Shown here: piece by piece, positions 31,384 through 39,313 of the stretch
Numbering within the stretch: position 1 is the stretch's first letter
Layout of the letters: each line of letters begins with the position of its first letter
NCBI GenBank assembly: GCA_016210115.1
Contig: JACQUW010000180.1
Location: forward strand, 1-64,000
Origin: Deltaproteobacteria bacterium
GTDB lineage: Bacteria > Desulfobacterota > Binatia > UBA9968
Reading direction: 5' to 3'
DNA length: 64,000 nt
Position numbers and translations under genes: made by a program
Notes under the pieces: model-generated
The model's input: the letters and a program-made list of their open reading frames with translations, nothing else
Told to the model about the DNA's origin: nothing
Databases searched by the model: none

Positions 31384-33038
31384 AGAAAACAAATTCCAGC
31401 CGGGCAGCGTCGCTCTTCCAGGTGCTGCTTCACCTCATCCGAGAAGAATTTAAATGCTCCCTTCACCACGAGCGGAGCGCTCTGGCCGAGACCACAGGCA
31501 GAAGCGCTCATCATGACAGACCCGATCTCCTCCATCTTTTCCAAGACGTTCCGCGGAAGAAGCGCCCGTCCCGTCAACCCGTCCAGCAACTCACGGAGTC
31601 GAACAGTGCCGATCCGGCAGGGATAACATTTGCCGCAGCTTTCCGATTCGTAAAACAGCATGCACGCGCGGGCGAAGTCGACGACGCAGCAGCTATCGTC
31701 AAGGACGACGACTCCGCCGGAACCCAAAAAGACGCCCTGTTTTTGAGGCGCGTGATAATCCAGAGAAAGCTCCAGGGAAGCGGCGCTCAGCATGCCGCCG
31801 GATATACCTCCCAGCGTGAAGCCTTTGACCGTGTGATCCGGCGCAGGGCCACCGGCATAGCTGAAGATCAGCTCTCTCGCCGTTATCCCGAGTGGGAGCT
31901 CGTAATTTCCCGGTCTCTTCACTTTGCCCGAAACAGAATAGATCTTGGTTCCGGCGTTCTCTCCTTTGCCCAGCGAGCGATACCAGCCGGCTCCTCTCGC
32001 CAAAATCGCAGGCACCGAACAGAGGGTCTCCACGTTGTTGATGACCGTTGGCTTTCCCCACAGGCCTTCGGTCGTGGGAAAGGGCGGCCTTTCTCTGGGC
32101 CAGGGCCGGTGTCCTTCAAGGGAGTTCAATAGCGCCGTCTCTTCACCACAGACATAAGAGCCCGCGCCCCGAGCGATGTGAAATTCAAAGGCAAAACCAG
32201 AGCCTCCCGCATCGGCTCCGAGCAGTCCTGCTCCTTCCGCCTCTTCAATCGCGCTGCGCAGCACCTCCAGCGCCTCCGGGTATTCATACCGGAGATAAAT
32301 GATGCCGGTGCCGGCTCCAACCAGGTAACCGCAAATCGCCATCGCTTCCAATAGGAGATGGGGCTGTAAATGAATTAGCGGCCGATCCTTAAATGTCCCT
32401 GGCTCTCCTTCATCGGCGTTACAGATAACATACTTCGGACTCGCGCCGGCGCTGCGAGCCGCCTGCCATTTCTGCGCTAAAGGAAATCCCGCGCCGCCGC
32501 GGCCGACCAGCCCGCTGGCCTTCAACTCGTCGAGCGCATTGCCCGCATCAGCCTCATTGAGTAACCTGAGCAAAACGTCAAAGCCGCCGTTTTCTCGATA
32601 ATGCTTCAGCGATTGGGGCTTGTTGGAATTGATTCCGCGAAACAGGACCTGCTCGGTATCTACCGACTCAGGGAGACGAAAAACACCGTGATGCTCCTTG
32701 TCGGCAAAAAATCGTCCCAGGCTATATTCGGCCACGGGTTGGTCGCAGAGACCAGGGCAGGCGATGGCGCGCATCTCCTGCGGATCGCTCTTTGCCATTC
32801 CAGGCAAAGAGCAAACCGGACCGCCACACCTGCCCTTCACCTTCGATCTTTGCTCATCAAAGGAGAAGTAATGATAGAAGGTCGCCGCGCTGTAAATATC
32901 TGCAATCGGCACCTTCAACTGAGCAGCAAGCTTCTCCAGCGTCTCTCTTCTAAGAAATCCGTCTCGCGCTTGAGCTTCGTGGAGAGCAGTTAGCAAACCG
33001 GCGGCTCGATCGCCTTTTGTGATCGGGGATTGGCTCAT
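31380..33038 (-). CDS. Fused NuoE-NuoF-type diaphorase subunit of formate dehydrogenase
   Basis: The 552-residue cytoplasmic protein combines a thioredoxin-like [2Fe-2S] domain (residues about 1-130, ligands RCGGPVC and CPGLC) with a NuoF-like flavoprotein. The NuoF part has the NADH/FMN site GRGGAGFPLAQKW, NADEGEPGTFKDR, GAGTGIIYLRYEYP and AGSYVCGEETALLNSLEG, plus a C-terminal [4Fe-4S] site CGKCYPCRIG with a distal Cys. It corresponds to FdsG and FdsB in one chain and couples formate oxidation to NAD+ reduction. It is the first gene of a three-gene operon with 4-base overlaps. A universal stress gene ends 80 bases upstream and may be cotranscribed. Confidence 0.93.
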   Translation of the reverse strand: MSQSPITKGDRAAGLLTALHEAQARDGFLRRETLEKLAAQLKVPIADIYSAATFYHYFSFDEQRSKVKGRCGGPVCSLPGMAKSDPQEMRAIACPGLCDQPVAEYSLGRFFADKEHHGVFRLPESVDTEQVLFRGINSNKPQSLKHYRENGGFDVLLRLLNEADAGNALDELKASGLVGRGGAGFPLAQKWQAARSAGASPKYVICNADEGEPGTFKDRPLIHLQPHLLLEAMAICGYLVGAGTGIIYLRYEYPEALEVLRSAIEEAEGAGLLGADAGGSGFAFEFHIARGAGSYVCGEETALLNSLEGHRPWPRERPPFPTTEGLWGKPTVINNVETLCSVPAILARGAGWYRSLGKGENAGTKIYSVSGKVKRPGNYELPLGITARELIFSYAGGPAPDHTVKGFTLGGISGGMLSAASLELSLDYHAPQKQGVFLGSGGVVVLDDSCCVVDFARACMLFYESESCGKCYPCRIGTVRLRELLDGLTGRALLPRNVLEKMEEIGSVMMSASACGLGQSAPLVVKGAFKFFSDEVKQHLEERRCPAGICFL

Positions 33039-33118
33039 CCGTTCCTTCTTGAAACGCGACCCGCGCTTAGGGAAGTTTTCTCATTCATACATTCATTGTC
33101 CGTTAATGAATCCAACGG

Positions 33119-33970
33119 TCAAGTCCCTGGTTGTGCGCGAATGACTAACACAGGATCTCCCGAGTACCGGACTACCCGATCGGTCACGCTGCCCAAAACC
33201 CAGCGCCCGATCCCCGTCCGGCCATGGGTGGAGATCGCTACCAGGCTTTCGGGGGTATCTTGCGCAATTTCGACGATTTCCTCCGCGGCTTTACCGCGAG
33301 GCACCAGATAGGAGACAGCTCGCACGCCCTCGGCTTTAAGCTGCCTTGCCTTTTCCCTGAGATAGCTTGTGGCCTCTTCTCTGAATTCTTCTACAACCCA
33401 CTCCAACTGGGACAACGTCTCATAAGAGGGCAAATCATAGACGCGCACAAGAACCATCTCGAGCAACAGTCTGGCTGCTACTTCCATCGCATAAGGCAGG
33501 ACCAGCTCAGCCAGGTGGGAACCATCCAAGGGCACAATGAGCTTTTTCAAGGCTGCTTCGCCGGCAGTGGTCTCTCTGTCTCTGCCTCGCACCAGCAGCA
33601 GCGGGTTAGTGGCTCCCTGAAGAACCTTTTCCGCGACGCTGCCGAGAAGCCAGCGCCTAACCCCTGAGCGACCGTGGGTGCCCATGACAATTAACGTGCC
33701 CGCCTGCTCTGCCCTGTCCAGGATAGCCTCCGCGGGCTTCCCCAGCCGCAACGTGCAAATTGTGCTTGCATTGTTCGAAAACGTGTGCGCAATCGTTTCA
33801 AGATATTCCAAACCTCGCGACGGGGGCGAAGACGCAGCGGGTAGGTCGGAATCATTGACCCGCAAGAGCTCAACGGATAGCTTCAGCGAATTGGCCAGCA
33901 AGCGAGCGTATGGTAGGACTGTTTCTGATACGGAAGATCCGTCCAGTGGAACCAAGATTTTGCTGTACAT
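33119..33970 (-). CDS. Tandem-domain universal stress protein (UspA family)
   Basis: This 283-residue cytoplasmic protein has two Usp domains (residues about 1-140 and 145-283). Each has the ATP-binding pattern G-2x-G-9x-G-S: GTHGRSGVRRWLLGSVAEKV and STHGRTGIGRWVLGSVTDRV. Such proteins bind ATP and accumulate during starvation or anoxia. I chose ATG 33970, preceded by AGGAGA; the ORF-track start is 64 codons upstream in a region that carries a promoter-like element. The fdh operon lies downstream on the same strand. Confidence 0.93.
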   Translation of the reverse strand: MYSKILVPLDGSSVSETVLPYARLLANSLKLSVELLRVNDSDLPAASSPPSRGLEYLETIAHTFSNNASTICTLRLGKPAEAILDRAEQAGTLIVMGTHGRSGVRRWLLGSVAEKVLQGATNPLLLVRGRDRETTAGEAALKKLIVPLDGSHLAELVLPYAMEVAARLLLEMVLVRVYDLPSYETLSQLEWVVEEFREEATSYLREKARQLKAEGVRAVSYLVPRGKAAEEIVEIAQDTPESLVAISTHGRTGIGRWVLGSVTDRVVRYSGDPVLVIRAQPGT

Positions 33971-33997
33971 CTTATCTCTCCTGCTCGCGTGCAGATC

Positions 33998-34012
33998 GCA
34001 AAAATCATGCCT
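33998..34012 (-). promoter_or_regulatory. Candidate sigma-54 promoter (Usp gene at 33119)
   Basis: AGGCATGATTTTTGC has GG and GC separated by exactly 10 bases and a full TTGC at -12. It differs from TGGCACG-N4-TTGC at the first T and the C/T position, and ends about 28 bases before the ATG. Confidence 0.55.
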
Positions 34013-34116
34013 TGCTTTTTCGGCGGGAAGGGCCAATATTTTCTTGGATAAAAAAGCTCGATTGTCTGTATCTCTTTTCTCATTCATGAGAAGCGCAAGC
34101 AGAACGGAGGCCGATT

Positions 34117-36930
34117 GTGCAGGAACAGCATGTTGAAGAAAGTCTCGATCGCACACGAGCAAGCCAGAGCTCCGCGCTCTACTTACCGGCGCCGTACCAG
34201 GACTCCGCCGAATCCGGACGTATCATCCTCCGCGACGGCACCACAGCCACGATTCGAGTAGCTCGCCCCGAAGATCGGGAAGCTCTAGCACAGTTTTTCG
34301 GGCAGCTTTCTCCAGAGTCCAAGCGGCGACGCTTTTTCTCCATCTCAGATCCTGGAGCGAAGCTAATCGACTCATTGTGCGATTCTTCCGATCCTCGCTC
34401 GAGGATCACCTTGATTGTCCTTCGGACAATCGAAGGAGCGCCGACCATTATTGCCACGGGCTCCTATGTGATCCATGATTCAAAGTCGGCTGAAATCGCT
34501 CTTACCGTCGACGATGAATTCCAAGGCAAGGGGCTCGGCACACTCCTTCTGGAAAGGCTCGCGCTATTGGCGGTGCGAAGTGGCGTTGTTCGCTTCTGGG
34601 CGGTTACTAGCGTCGAAAACCGGCAGATGTTGGAGGTCTTTCGTAACTCGGGTTTTAAGCTGGAAGAGAAAACCGCGGACGGATATGTGGAGGTCGCCCT
34701 TTCCGTTGAGCCCACCGAAGTGAGTGTCACGCGCTCAGAGATGAGAGACCGGCTCCTTACGACGGCTTCGTTGCGCCCGTTTTTTCAGCCGCAGTCCGTT
34801 GCGGTCGTCGGCGCCTCGCGCAAACCGGGCAGCATTGGTTACCAGCTCATGGAAGCGCTCATCATGAACCGCTTTCAGGGACCGGTTTACCCGGTAAACC
34901 CGAATGCGAGCGTGATCTGCTCGATCCGCGCTTATCCCTCAGTCCGAGATCTGCCGGAAACCGTGGACCTGGCGATCATCGCCGTGCCCCGCGACGCCGT
35001 TCTCAAAGTGGTAGACGAATGCGCCGATCGCGGCGTCAAGGCCCTGGTGGTCATCACGTCCGGATTCGCCGAAGTTGACGCAACGGGACGGGAACTGCAG
35101 CAACGATTGGCTGAAAAGGTTAGAGGTTATGGCATGCGCATGGTCGGGCCCAACTGCTTCGGCCTGCTCAATACCGACCCGCAAATAAGCCTAAACGCAA
35201 GCTTCTCGCCGGTTTTTCCTCCGCCGGGCCGCGTCGCTATGTCGTCCCAAAGCGGCGCGCTCGGCCTGGCGATATTGGCGCTGGCTCAGGAGCGGCAACT
35301 CGGACTCTCAACTTTCGTAAGCGTCGGGAACAAAGCCGATGTGTCCAGCAATGATCTTCTTCAATATTGGGAAGAAGATCCGAACACGAATGTTATTCTT
35401 CTCTATCTCGAGTCATTCGGCAACCCGAGGCGCTTTGCGCGAATCGCGCGGCGTGTCAGTCGCAGCAAGCCGATTATCGCCATGAAGGCCGGAAAGACCC
35501 TGGCTGGAACACGCGCCGCAGGATCTCACACGGCAGCGCTGGCCGCAAGTGAAGTCGCGGTCGAAGCCCTGTTTCACCAGACGGGCATCATCCGCGCGGA
35601 GACGCTCGATGAGATGTTCGATCTGGCGGCAACGCTCGGGAGCCAGCCCTTGCCTCGCGGAAGGCGTGTCGCAATTTTGACGAACGCAGGAGGTCCGGGC
35701 ATTCTCTGCGCGGATAGCTGCGAGGCCGGAGGCCTGGTCGTTCAGGAGCTTTCCAGCGAGACTAAAGCCCGCCTGCGGGGATTCCTGCCGCCCAATGCGA
35801 GCGTGGCTAATCCAGTAGATATGATCGCTTCAGCAACGCCCGATGATTTTCGCCGTTCTATCGAAACAATCCTGGCAGCCGAAGAGATAGACGGACTCAT
35901 CGTCATCTACATTTCAGTGGGACTGGCGAGCACGGAAGCAGTGGACCGGGCAATTCGAGAGGGGGTGGCGGCGGCGCGCGGCTCGGGTGGAAACGAAAAA
36001 CCGGTCCTCGCATGCGTTATGGGTGGGAGAGCTGCGCGGACGCCGCTGCGTCTCTCAGGAGAGCAGATTCCCACCTATCTCTTTCCGGAATCAGCAGGAC
36101 GCGCTCTCAGCAAAGTGGCCGCCTACGCGGAGTGGCGAGCACAACCTGTCGGATTCATTCCGGCATTCGACGATATTCATCCAGATGTTGCCCGACAGCT
36201 GTGTGGGCGAGCCGTCGATGAGCGGGGCGCCGGTTGGCTTTCCACAGAGGAGACGCGTTCGGTTCTTCTTGCGATGGGGCTCCCTTTGCCTTCAGGGGGA
36301 GTGGCCAAAACCGCTGAGGCAGCCGCCATTCTGGCCCGTGATATCGGTTTTCCCGTCGCCGTGAAGCTCGCGTCTCACGAAATCATCCACAAGACCGAGA
36401 TGGGAGGCGTTCGGCTCAATCTAACTGACGAGCAAGCGGTAAAGGATGCGTTTGATGAAATTTGCCGACGCCTTTCCAAAGAAGGCCGGCTTGATGCGAT
36501 GGAAGGCGTTCTGGTTCAACCGATGATTCAAGGGGAAGTGGAGGTCATGGTAGGGGTGGCTGAAGACCCTCTTTTCGGGCCGCTGATCGCCTTCGGCCTT
36601 GGCGGGATTCACGTCGAGATCCTGGGTGACGTGCGTTTCCGAGTCACTCCCCTGACTGAGCGCGATGCTTTCGAAATGATCCAGGAGATCCGCGGATATC
36701 GATTGCTGGAAGGATATCGCGGCCATTCCGCAGCCGATCTTCTGGCGATCCAGGATGTGCTGTTGCGAATCTCGCGGCTCGTGGAAGAGGTCCCGGAAAT
36801 CAGCGAGTTGGATCTCAACCCCATCTTTGCTTTGCCGCCGGGAGAAGGATGTCGGATCGTTGACGCGCGCATCCGTGTCGAGCCTGCAGGCAGACTGCAG
36901 ACGCCGAGGTACACGACCGCGGCTTTTTGA
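34117..36930 (+). CDS. GNAT-fused ADP-forming acyl-CoA synthetase / protein acyltransferase
   Basis: This is a 937-residue cytoplasmic multidomain enzyme. Residues about 40-190 form a GNAT acetyltransferase domain (EIALTVDDEFQGKGLGTLLL, acetyl-CoA loop). Residues about 225-350 are a CoA-binding domain (VAVVGASRKPGSIGYQL). The succinyl-CoA-synthetase-like part follows, with SSQSGALGLAIL and GSHTAALAAS, the latter holding the expected phospho-His. ATP-grasp residues are at about 690-910 (FPVAVKLASHEIIHKTEMGG). The layout is that of Pat/PatZ-type lysine acetyltransferases. The start is GTG 34117 with CGGAGG 7 bases upstream. Such fusions are regular members of Usp/CBS stress clusters. Confidence 0.92.
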   Translation: MQEQHVEESLDRTRASQSSALYLPAPYQDSAESGRIILRDGTTATIRVARPEDREALAQFFGQLSPESKRRRFFSISDPGAKLIDSLCDSSDPRSRITLIVLRTIEGAPTIIATGSYVIHDSKSAEIALTVDDEFQGKGLGTLLLERLALLAVRSGVVRFWAVTSVENRQMLEVFRNSGFKLEEKTADGYVEVALSVEPTEVSVTRSEMRDRLLTTASLRPFFQPQSVAVVGASRKPGSIGYQLMEALIMNRFQGPVYPVNPNASVICSIRAYPSVRDLPETVDLAIIAVPRDAVLKVVDECADRGVKALVVITSGFAEVDATGRELQQRLAEKVRGYGMRMVGPNCFGLLNTDPQISLNASFSPVFPPPGRVAMSSQSGALGLAILALAQERQLGLSTFVSVGNKADVSSNDLLQYWEEDPNTNVILLYLESFGNPRRFARIARRVSRSKPIIAMKAGKTLAGTRAAGSHTAALAASEVAVEALFHQTGIIRAETLDEMFDLAATLGSQPLPRGRRVAILTNAGGPGILCADSCEAGGLVVQELSSETKARLRGFLPPNASVANPVDMIASATPDDFRRSIETILAAEEIDGLIVIYISVGLASTEAVDRAIREGVAAARGSGGNEKPVLACVMGGRAARTPLRLSGEQIPTYLFPESAGRALSKVAAYAEWRAQPVGFIPAFDDIHPDVARQLCGRAVDERGAGWLSTEETRSVLLAMGLPLPSGGVAKTAEAAAILARDIGFPVAVKLASHEIIHKTEMGGVRLNLTDEQAVKDAFDEICRRLSKEGRLDAMEGVLVQPMIQGEVEVMVGVAEDPLFGPLIAFGLGGIHVEILGDVRFRVTPLTERDAFEMIQEIRGYRLLEGYRGHSAADLLAIQDVLLRISRLVEEVPEISELDLNPIFALPPGEGCRIVDARIRVEPAGRLQTPRYTTAAF

Positions 36931-36951
36931 TTAACCGTCAGGCCGGGCGAA

Positions 36952-37356
36952 TCATCGCTGGAGCGTGGCAAGATACTCGGCGATAACCTTGACTCTTAAA
37001 AGCGATTTCAGTGTCTGGTATTTTTCCGACTCGGCCTCTTTTTCAAAAACTTCGCCCCAGACAGGCATCTGAGCGTCTCCGTGCGCGCGGATCGTTCGGC
37101 TGCCATCGATCGAACTCATGACTCTCTGCAAAGGGTAGACTCCTCTATTCTTTTTCTTGAGCAGGGTTAGATCCGGAGGCTTTATTTTCAAATACCGGCT
37201 GACCGAGCCATTTCCCCTGCCATCCTCCCCATGACATGACGCGCAATATTTGCGATAGAGCGCCCCACTCGAGTCGCCCTCCGCGCCCCAAGTCACAGAG
37301 CCAACATATGTAAACCCTATTGCGAGAACCACACCCAGGAGCTTTGTCTTTTCCAT
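36952..37356 (-). CDS. Monohaem cytochrome c
   Basis: The 134-residue periplasmic protein has a signal peptide (MEKTKLLGVVLAIGFTYVGS...) and one haem site CASCH near residue 39, in the context GALYRKYCASCHGEDGRGNG. The likely axial Met is in AQMPVWGEVF. The fold is small class I cytochrome c, an electron carrier to oxidases or reductases. ATG 37356 has GGAGGAG upstream; the ORF-track start is 42 codons too early. Confidence 0.88.
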   Translation of the reverse strand: MEKTKLLGVVLAIGFTYVGSVTWGAEGDSSGALYRKYCASCHGEDGRGNGSVSRYLKIKPPDLTLLKKKNRGVYPLQRVMSSIDGSRTIRAHGDAQMPVWGEVFEKEAESEKYQTLKSLLRVKVIAEYLATLQR

Positions 37357-37471
37357 CGCTTCTCCTCCACTAATTTCCTTAAGGCAAATCCGGCTCCTCT
37401 GCAACGTGTCGCCATCCATACTACGCAGTTCGCACATGTGACAAGCGAGACAGTAAAAATATGTAGTGTTT

Positions 37472-37486
37472 GCAAAAAACAATCCA
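37472..37486 (-). promoter_or_regulatory. Weak candidate sigma-54 promoter (cytochrome c gene)
   Basis: TGGATTGTTTTTTGC keeps TGG, the 10-base spacing and TTGC but not CAC. It lies 116 bases before the ATG. Confidence 0.35.
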
Positions 37487-37544
37487 GGGGACCGCCAAAA
37501 ACAACAGATTAAAGATCAGGATCCCAGGCATGTTTCTTGCTCGT

Positions 37545-37559
37545 TGGCACTTCTAGTGC
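37545..37559 (+). promoter_or_regulatory. Candidate sigma-54 promoter (glycine-zipper lipoprotein)
   Basis: TGGCACTTCTAGTGC has a full -24 TGGCAC, correct 10-base spacing and GTGC in place of TTGC. It is 40 bases before the ATG. Confidence 0.55.
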
Positions 37560-37598
37560 GAGAACTGACCTCAAGATCATGAAAACCGGAGGTGGATA

Positions 37599-37931
37599 AT
37601 GAAAAGTATGAAGATTTTCATTGTGACCTCTTTGGCGCTGGTGATGTCCGCTTGTGCTACTCCATTGACCACCAGAGAGAAGGCGGCCGGCATCGGAGCC
37701 TTGGGAGGAGCCGCTGCCGGGGGAATCGTGGGCAGCACCGTTGGCCACGCTGGAGCCGGAGCCGCAATCGGCGGCGCGCTTGGACTCGGCGCGGGCGCGC
37801 TTGTAGGCGATCAGCTCCAGTCTCAGGAGGAAAAGCAAAAAGAGCAGGAGCGCCAGCTCGAACAAACCGAGGCCGAGCTTGAACGGCAGCGCAGAGAAAT
37901 TGAGCGGCTCAAAATAGAAAGGGAGTATTAG
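37599..37931 (+). CDS. Glycine-zipper lipoprotein with coiled-coil tail
   Basis: The 110-residue product has a lipoprotein signal (lipobox VMSAC) and a glycine-zipper segment (about residues 30-70, repeated Gly-x3-Gly and Ala), followed by a Glu/Gln/Arg-rich coiled coil (EEKQKEQERQLEQTEAELER). Proteins of this YMGG/SlyB-like kind insert hairpins in the outer membrane. The zipper and tail are closely repeated at the end of the transposase fusion at 22130-23371, so one copy was probably captured by the insertion sequence. Confidence 0.85.
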   Translation: MKSMKIFIVTSLALVMSACATPLTTREKAAGIGALGGAAAGGIVGSTVGHAGAGAAIGGALGLGAGALVGDQLQSQEEKQKEQERQLEQTEAELERQRREIERLKIEREY

Positions 37932-38112
37932 CTTGGTGGAAGCGATGAGCATGAAGCAGCGAGAGACGGAATATCTTTCTCCAGACAGTAAATGCTCAAG
38001 AGCGCTGCAGATTATCGCAGTGGCAGGTAGTCATGACAACCTCTGGCTTTTGCTCGGAGCAGGGTTAAAATGAGTAGGTGATCCTGTTATTAGCTGCTCT
38101 ATAGGGTGCTGG

Positions 38113-38132
38113 GTTCCCGCCTGCGCGGGAAC
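38113..38132. repeat. Dispersed palindromic repeat (GTTCCCGC-CTGC-GCGGGAAC)
   Basis: An 8-bp perfect stem with a 4-base loop. On the minus strand it reads 'SRAGGNP', the typical translation of the widely dispersed REP-like palindrome GTTCCCGC...GCGGGAAC. A single copy was seen. It lies upstream of the next gene and could also stop transcription from the lipoprotein gene. Confidence 0.55.
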
Positions 38133-38169
38133 GACGGGTAAGATACATTTCTGGAGAGAGGAACAAGCC

Positions 38170-38589
38170 ATGAGAAAAAAATTTATCGGCTTTATTCTGG
38201 CAGCGACATTCTGCGCGATCACCGACGCCAACCCGCCCACGCTCAGCGCGGCAGCGACAACGATTGCGCCTTCGTCTGAGGCTCTCGTTTTGCGCAACGT
38301 CGTGATCAGAGATGGGGAGGTCACCGGAGAACTGATGAATAATTCGAAACACACGCTCCGCGAGGCTCAAGTGCTCATTCGCTATACCTGGCATTGGAAA
38401 GATGAGCGCCATCCCAAAGACAACCCGCCAGGGGACGCCATATTTTATACCGTTCCCGGAGAAATACCTCCTGGGGGAACTCTTCGGTTTACGTATAAGC
38501 CATCGGCCCCTTTACGGGCGACTCCGGACGGGAGCTTTGAGACGAGGGTCTCCGTTGCCGGGTTTACGGAAGTCATTCCAGTAAGATAG
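38170..38589 (+). CDS. Secreted protein of unknown function (FxLYD-like beta domain)
   Basis: The 139-residue product has a signal peptide (about residues 1-25) and a beta-sandwich-like domain with LRNVVIRDGEVTGELMNNSKHTL and VPGEIPPGGTLRFTYKP. This pattern is like FxLYD-type domains that sit on exported proteins and compare 'bound' and 'free' additive terms. No enzyme motif is seen. The ATG follows GAGAGGAACAAGCC. Confidence 0.6.
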   Translation: MRKKFIGFILAATFCAITDANPPTLSAAATTIAPSSEALVLRNVVIRDGEVTGELMNNSKHTLREAQVLIRYTWHWKDERHPKDNPPGDAIFYTVPGEIPPGGTLRFTYKPSAPLRATPDGSFETRVSVAGFTEVIPVR

Positions 38590-38668
38590 CGCTCCGTCCG
38601 CTAAGAATCTCGGAAATTTCGCTAACCTTTCGGGATTCACATCGCGGGATGAGAGTTGGGAGGAACAC

Positions 38669-39271
38669 ATGTTAGTCGGTAGGCGCATGAGCCGTGACGT
38701 AGTGACAGCAACTCCCGATGATTACCTTTCCACTGCACAGGCCAGGATGTGGCTTGGTGGCTTCCGTCGCATTCCCGTCGTTGAGGACGGTCAGCTCGTC
38801 GGAATCGTTACGGACCGAGACATAAAGGAGCACTGGGGGCGGCTCGAGCGGACCAAAATCAGCGAAGTCATGACGGACAATCCGCTCACAGTCAGTCCCG
38901 AGAGCACCCTGGAAAAGGCAGCTCAGATAATGCTCGAGAAGAAGATCAGCGGCCTTCCTGTCCTCGAACAGGGGAGGCTCGTCGGAATAATCACAACCAG
39001 CGACGTTGTTCAGGCGTTTCTTGATGTGTTGGGCGCTTCGGTGTCCGGCGCGCCGCGCATCGACCTGCTTTTGGAAGGAAAGGGGCAGGACCTCAGCAGC
39101 GCCTCAAAAACTGTCGCCGAGGAGGGGGCGGAGATTCTAGGGTTGGGCACTTACCGGGATCGCTGGGGGAAGAGCGCGGTATGCTATCTGCGCCTGCGAA
39201 CTGAAGACCCGGATCGCGTCGCTGACCTACTCAGACGCAAGGGGTTTAACGTTCTAGGAGTGCATCCCTGA
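38669..39271 (+). CDS. CBS-domain pair with C-terminal ACT-like domain (AcuB-like)
   Basis: The 200-residue cytoplasmic protein has two CBS motifs (residues about 5-60 with RRIPVVEDGQLVGIVTDRDI, and 70-130 with ISGLPVLEQGRLVGIITTSD) and a C-terminal ACT-like fold ending in RRKGFNVLGV. CBS pairs bind adenine nucleotides and sense energy state. The ATG is preceded by GGGAGG. The Lon-like gene converges on it from the other strand. Confidence 0.88.
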   Translation: MLVGRRMSRDVVTATPDDYLSTAQARMWLGGFRRIPVVEDGQLVGIVTDRDIKEHWGRLERTKISEVMTDNPLTVSPESTLEKAAQIMLEKKISGLPVLEQGRLVGIITTSDVVQAFLDVLGASVSGAPRIDLLLEGKGQDLSSASKTVAEEGAEILGLGTYRDRWGKSAVCYLRLRTEDPDRVADLLRRKGFNVLGVHP

Positions 39272-39309
39272 GCGAGCGCTGCTCGGCTGAAACCGCCGCT
39301 CTCGTTCAG
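39268..39309. terminator. Possible bidirectional terminator hairpin
   Basis: CTGAGCGAG and CTCGTTCAG can pair (9 bp with one G-U) around a 24-base loop, between the convergent CBS and Lon-like genes. There is no clear T-run. Confidence 0.3.
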
Positions 39310-39313
39310 AGGC

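Noticed and set aside
38641-38655. A sigma-54-like element (CGGGATTCACATCGC) before the CBS gene at 38669
   Set aside because: It has GG-N10-GC but no CAC and no TTGC, which is too weak to separate from chance.
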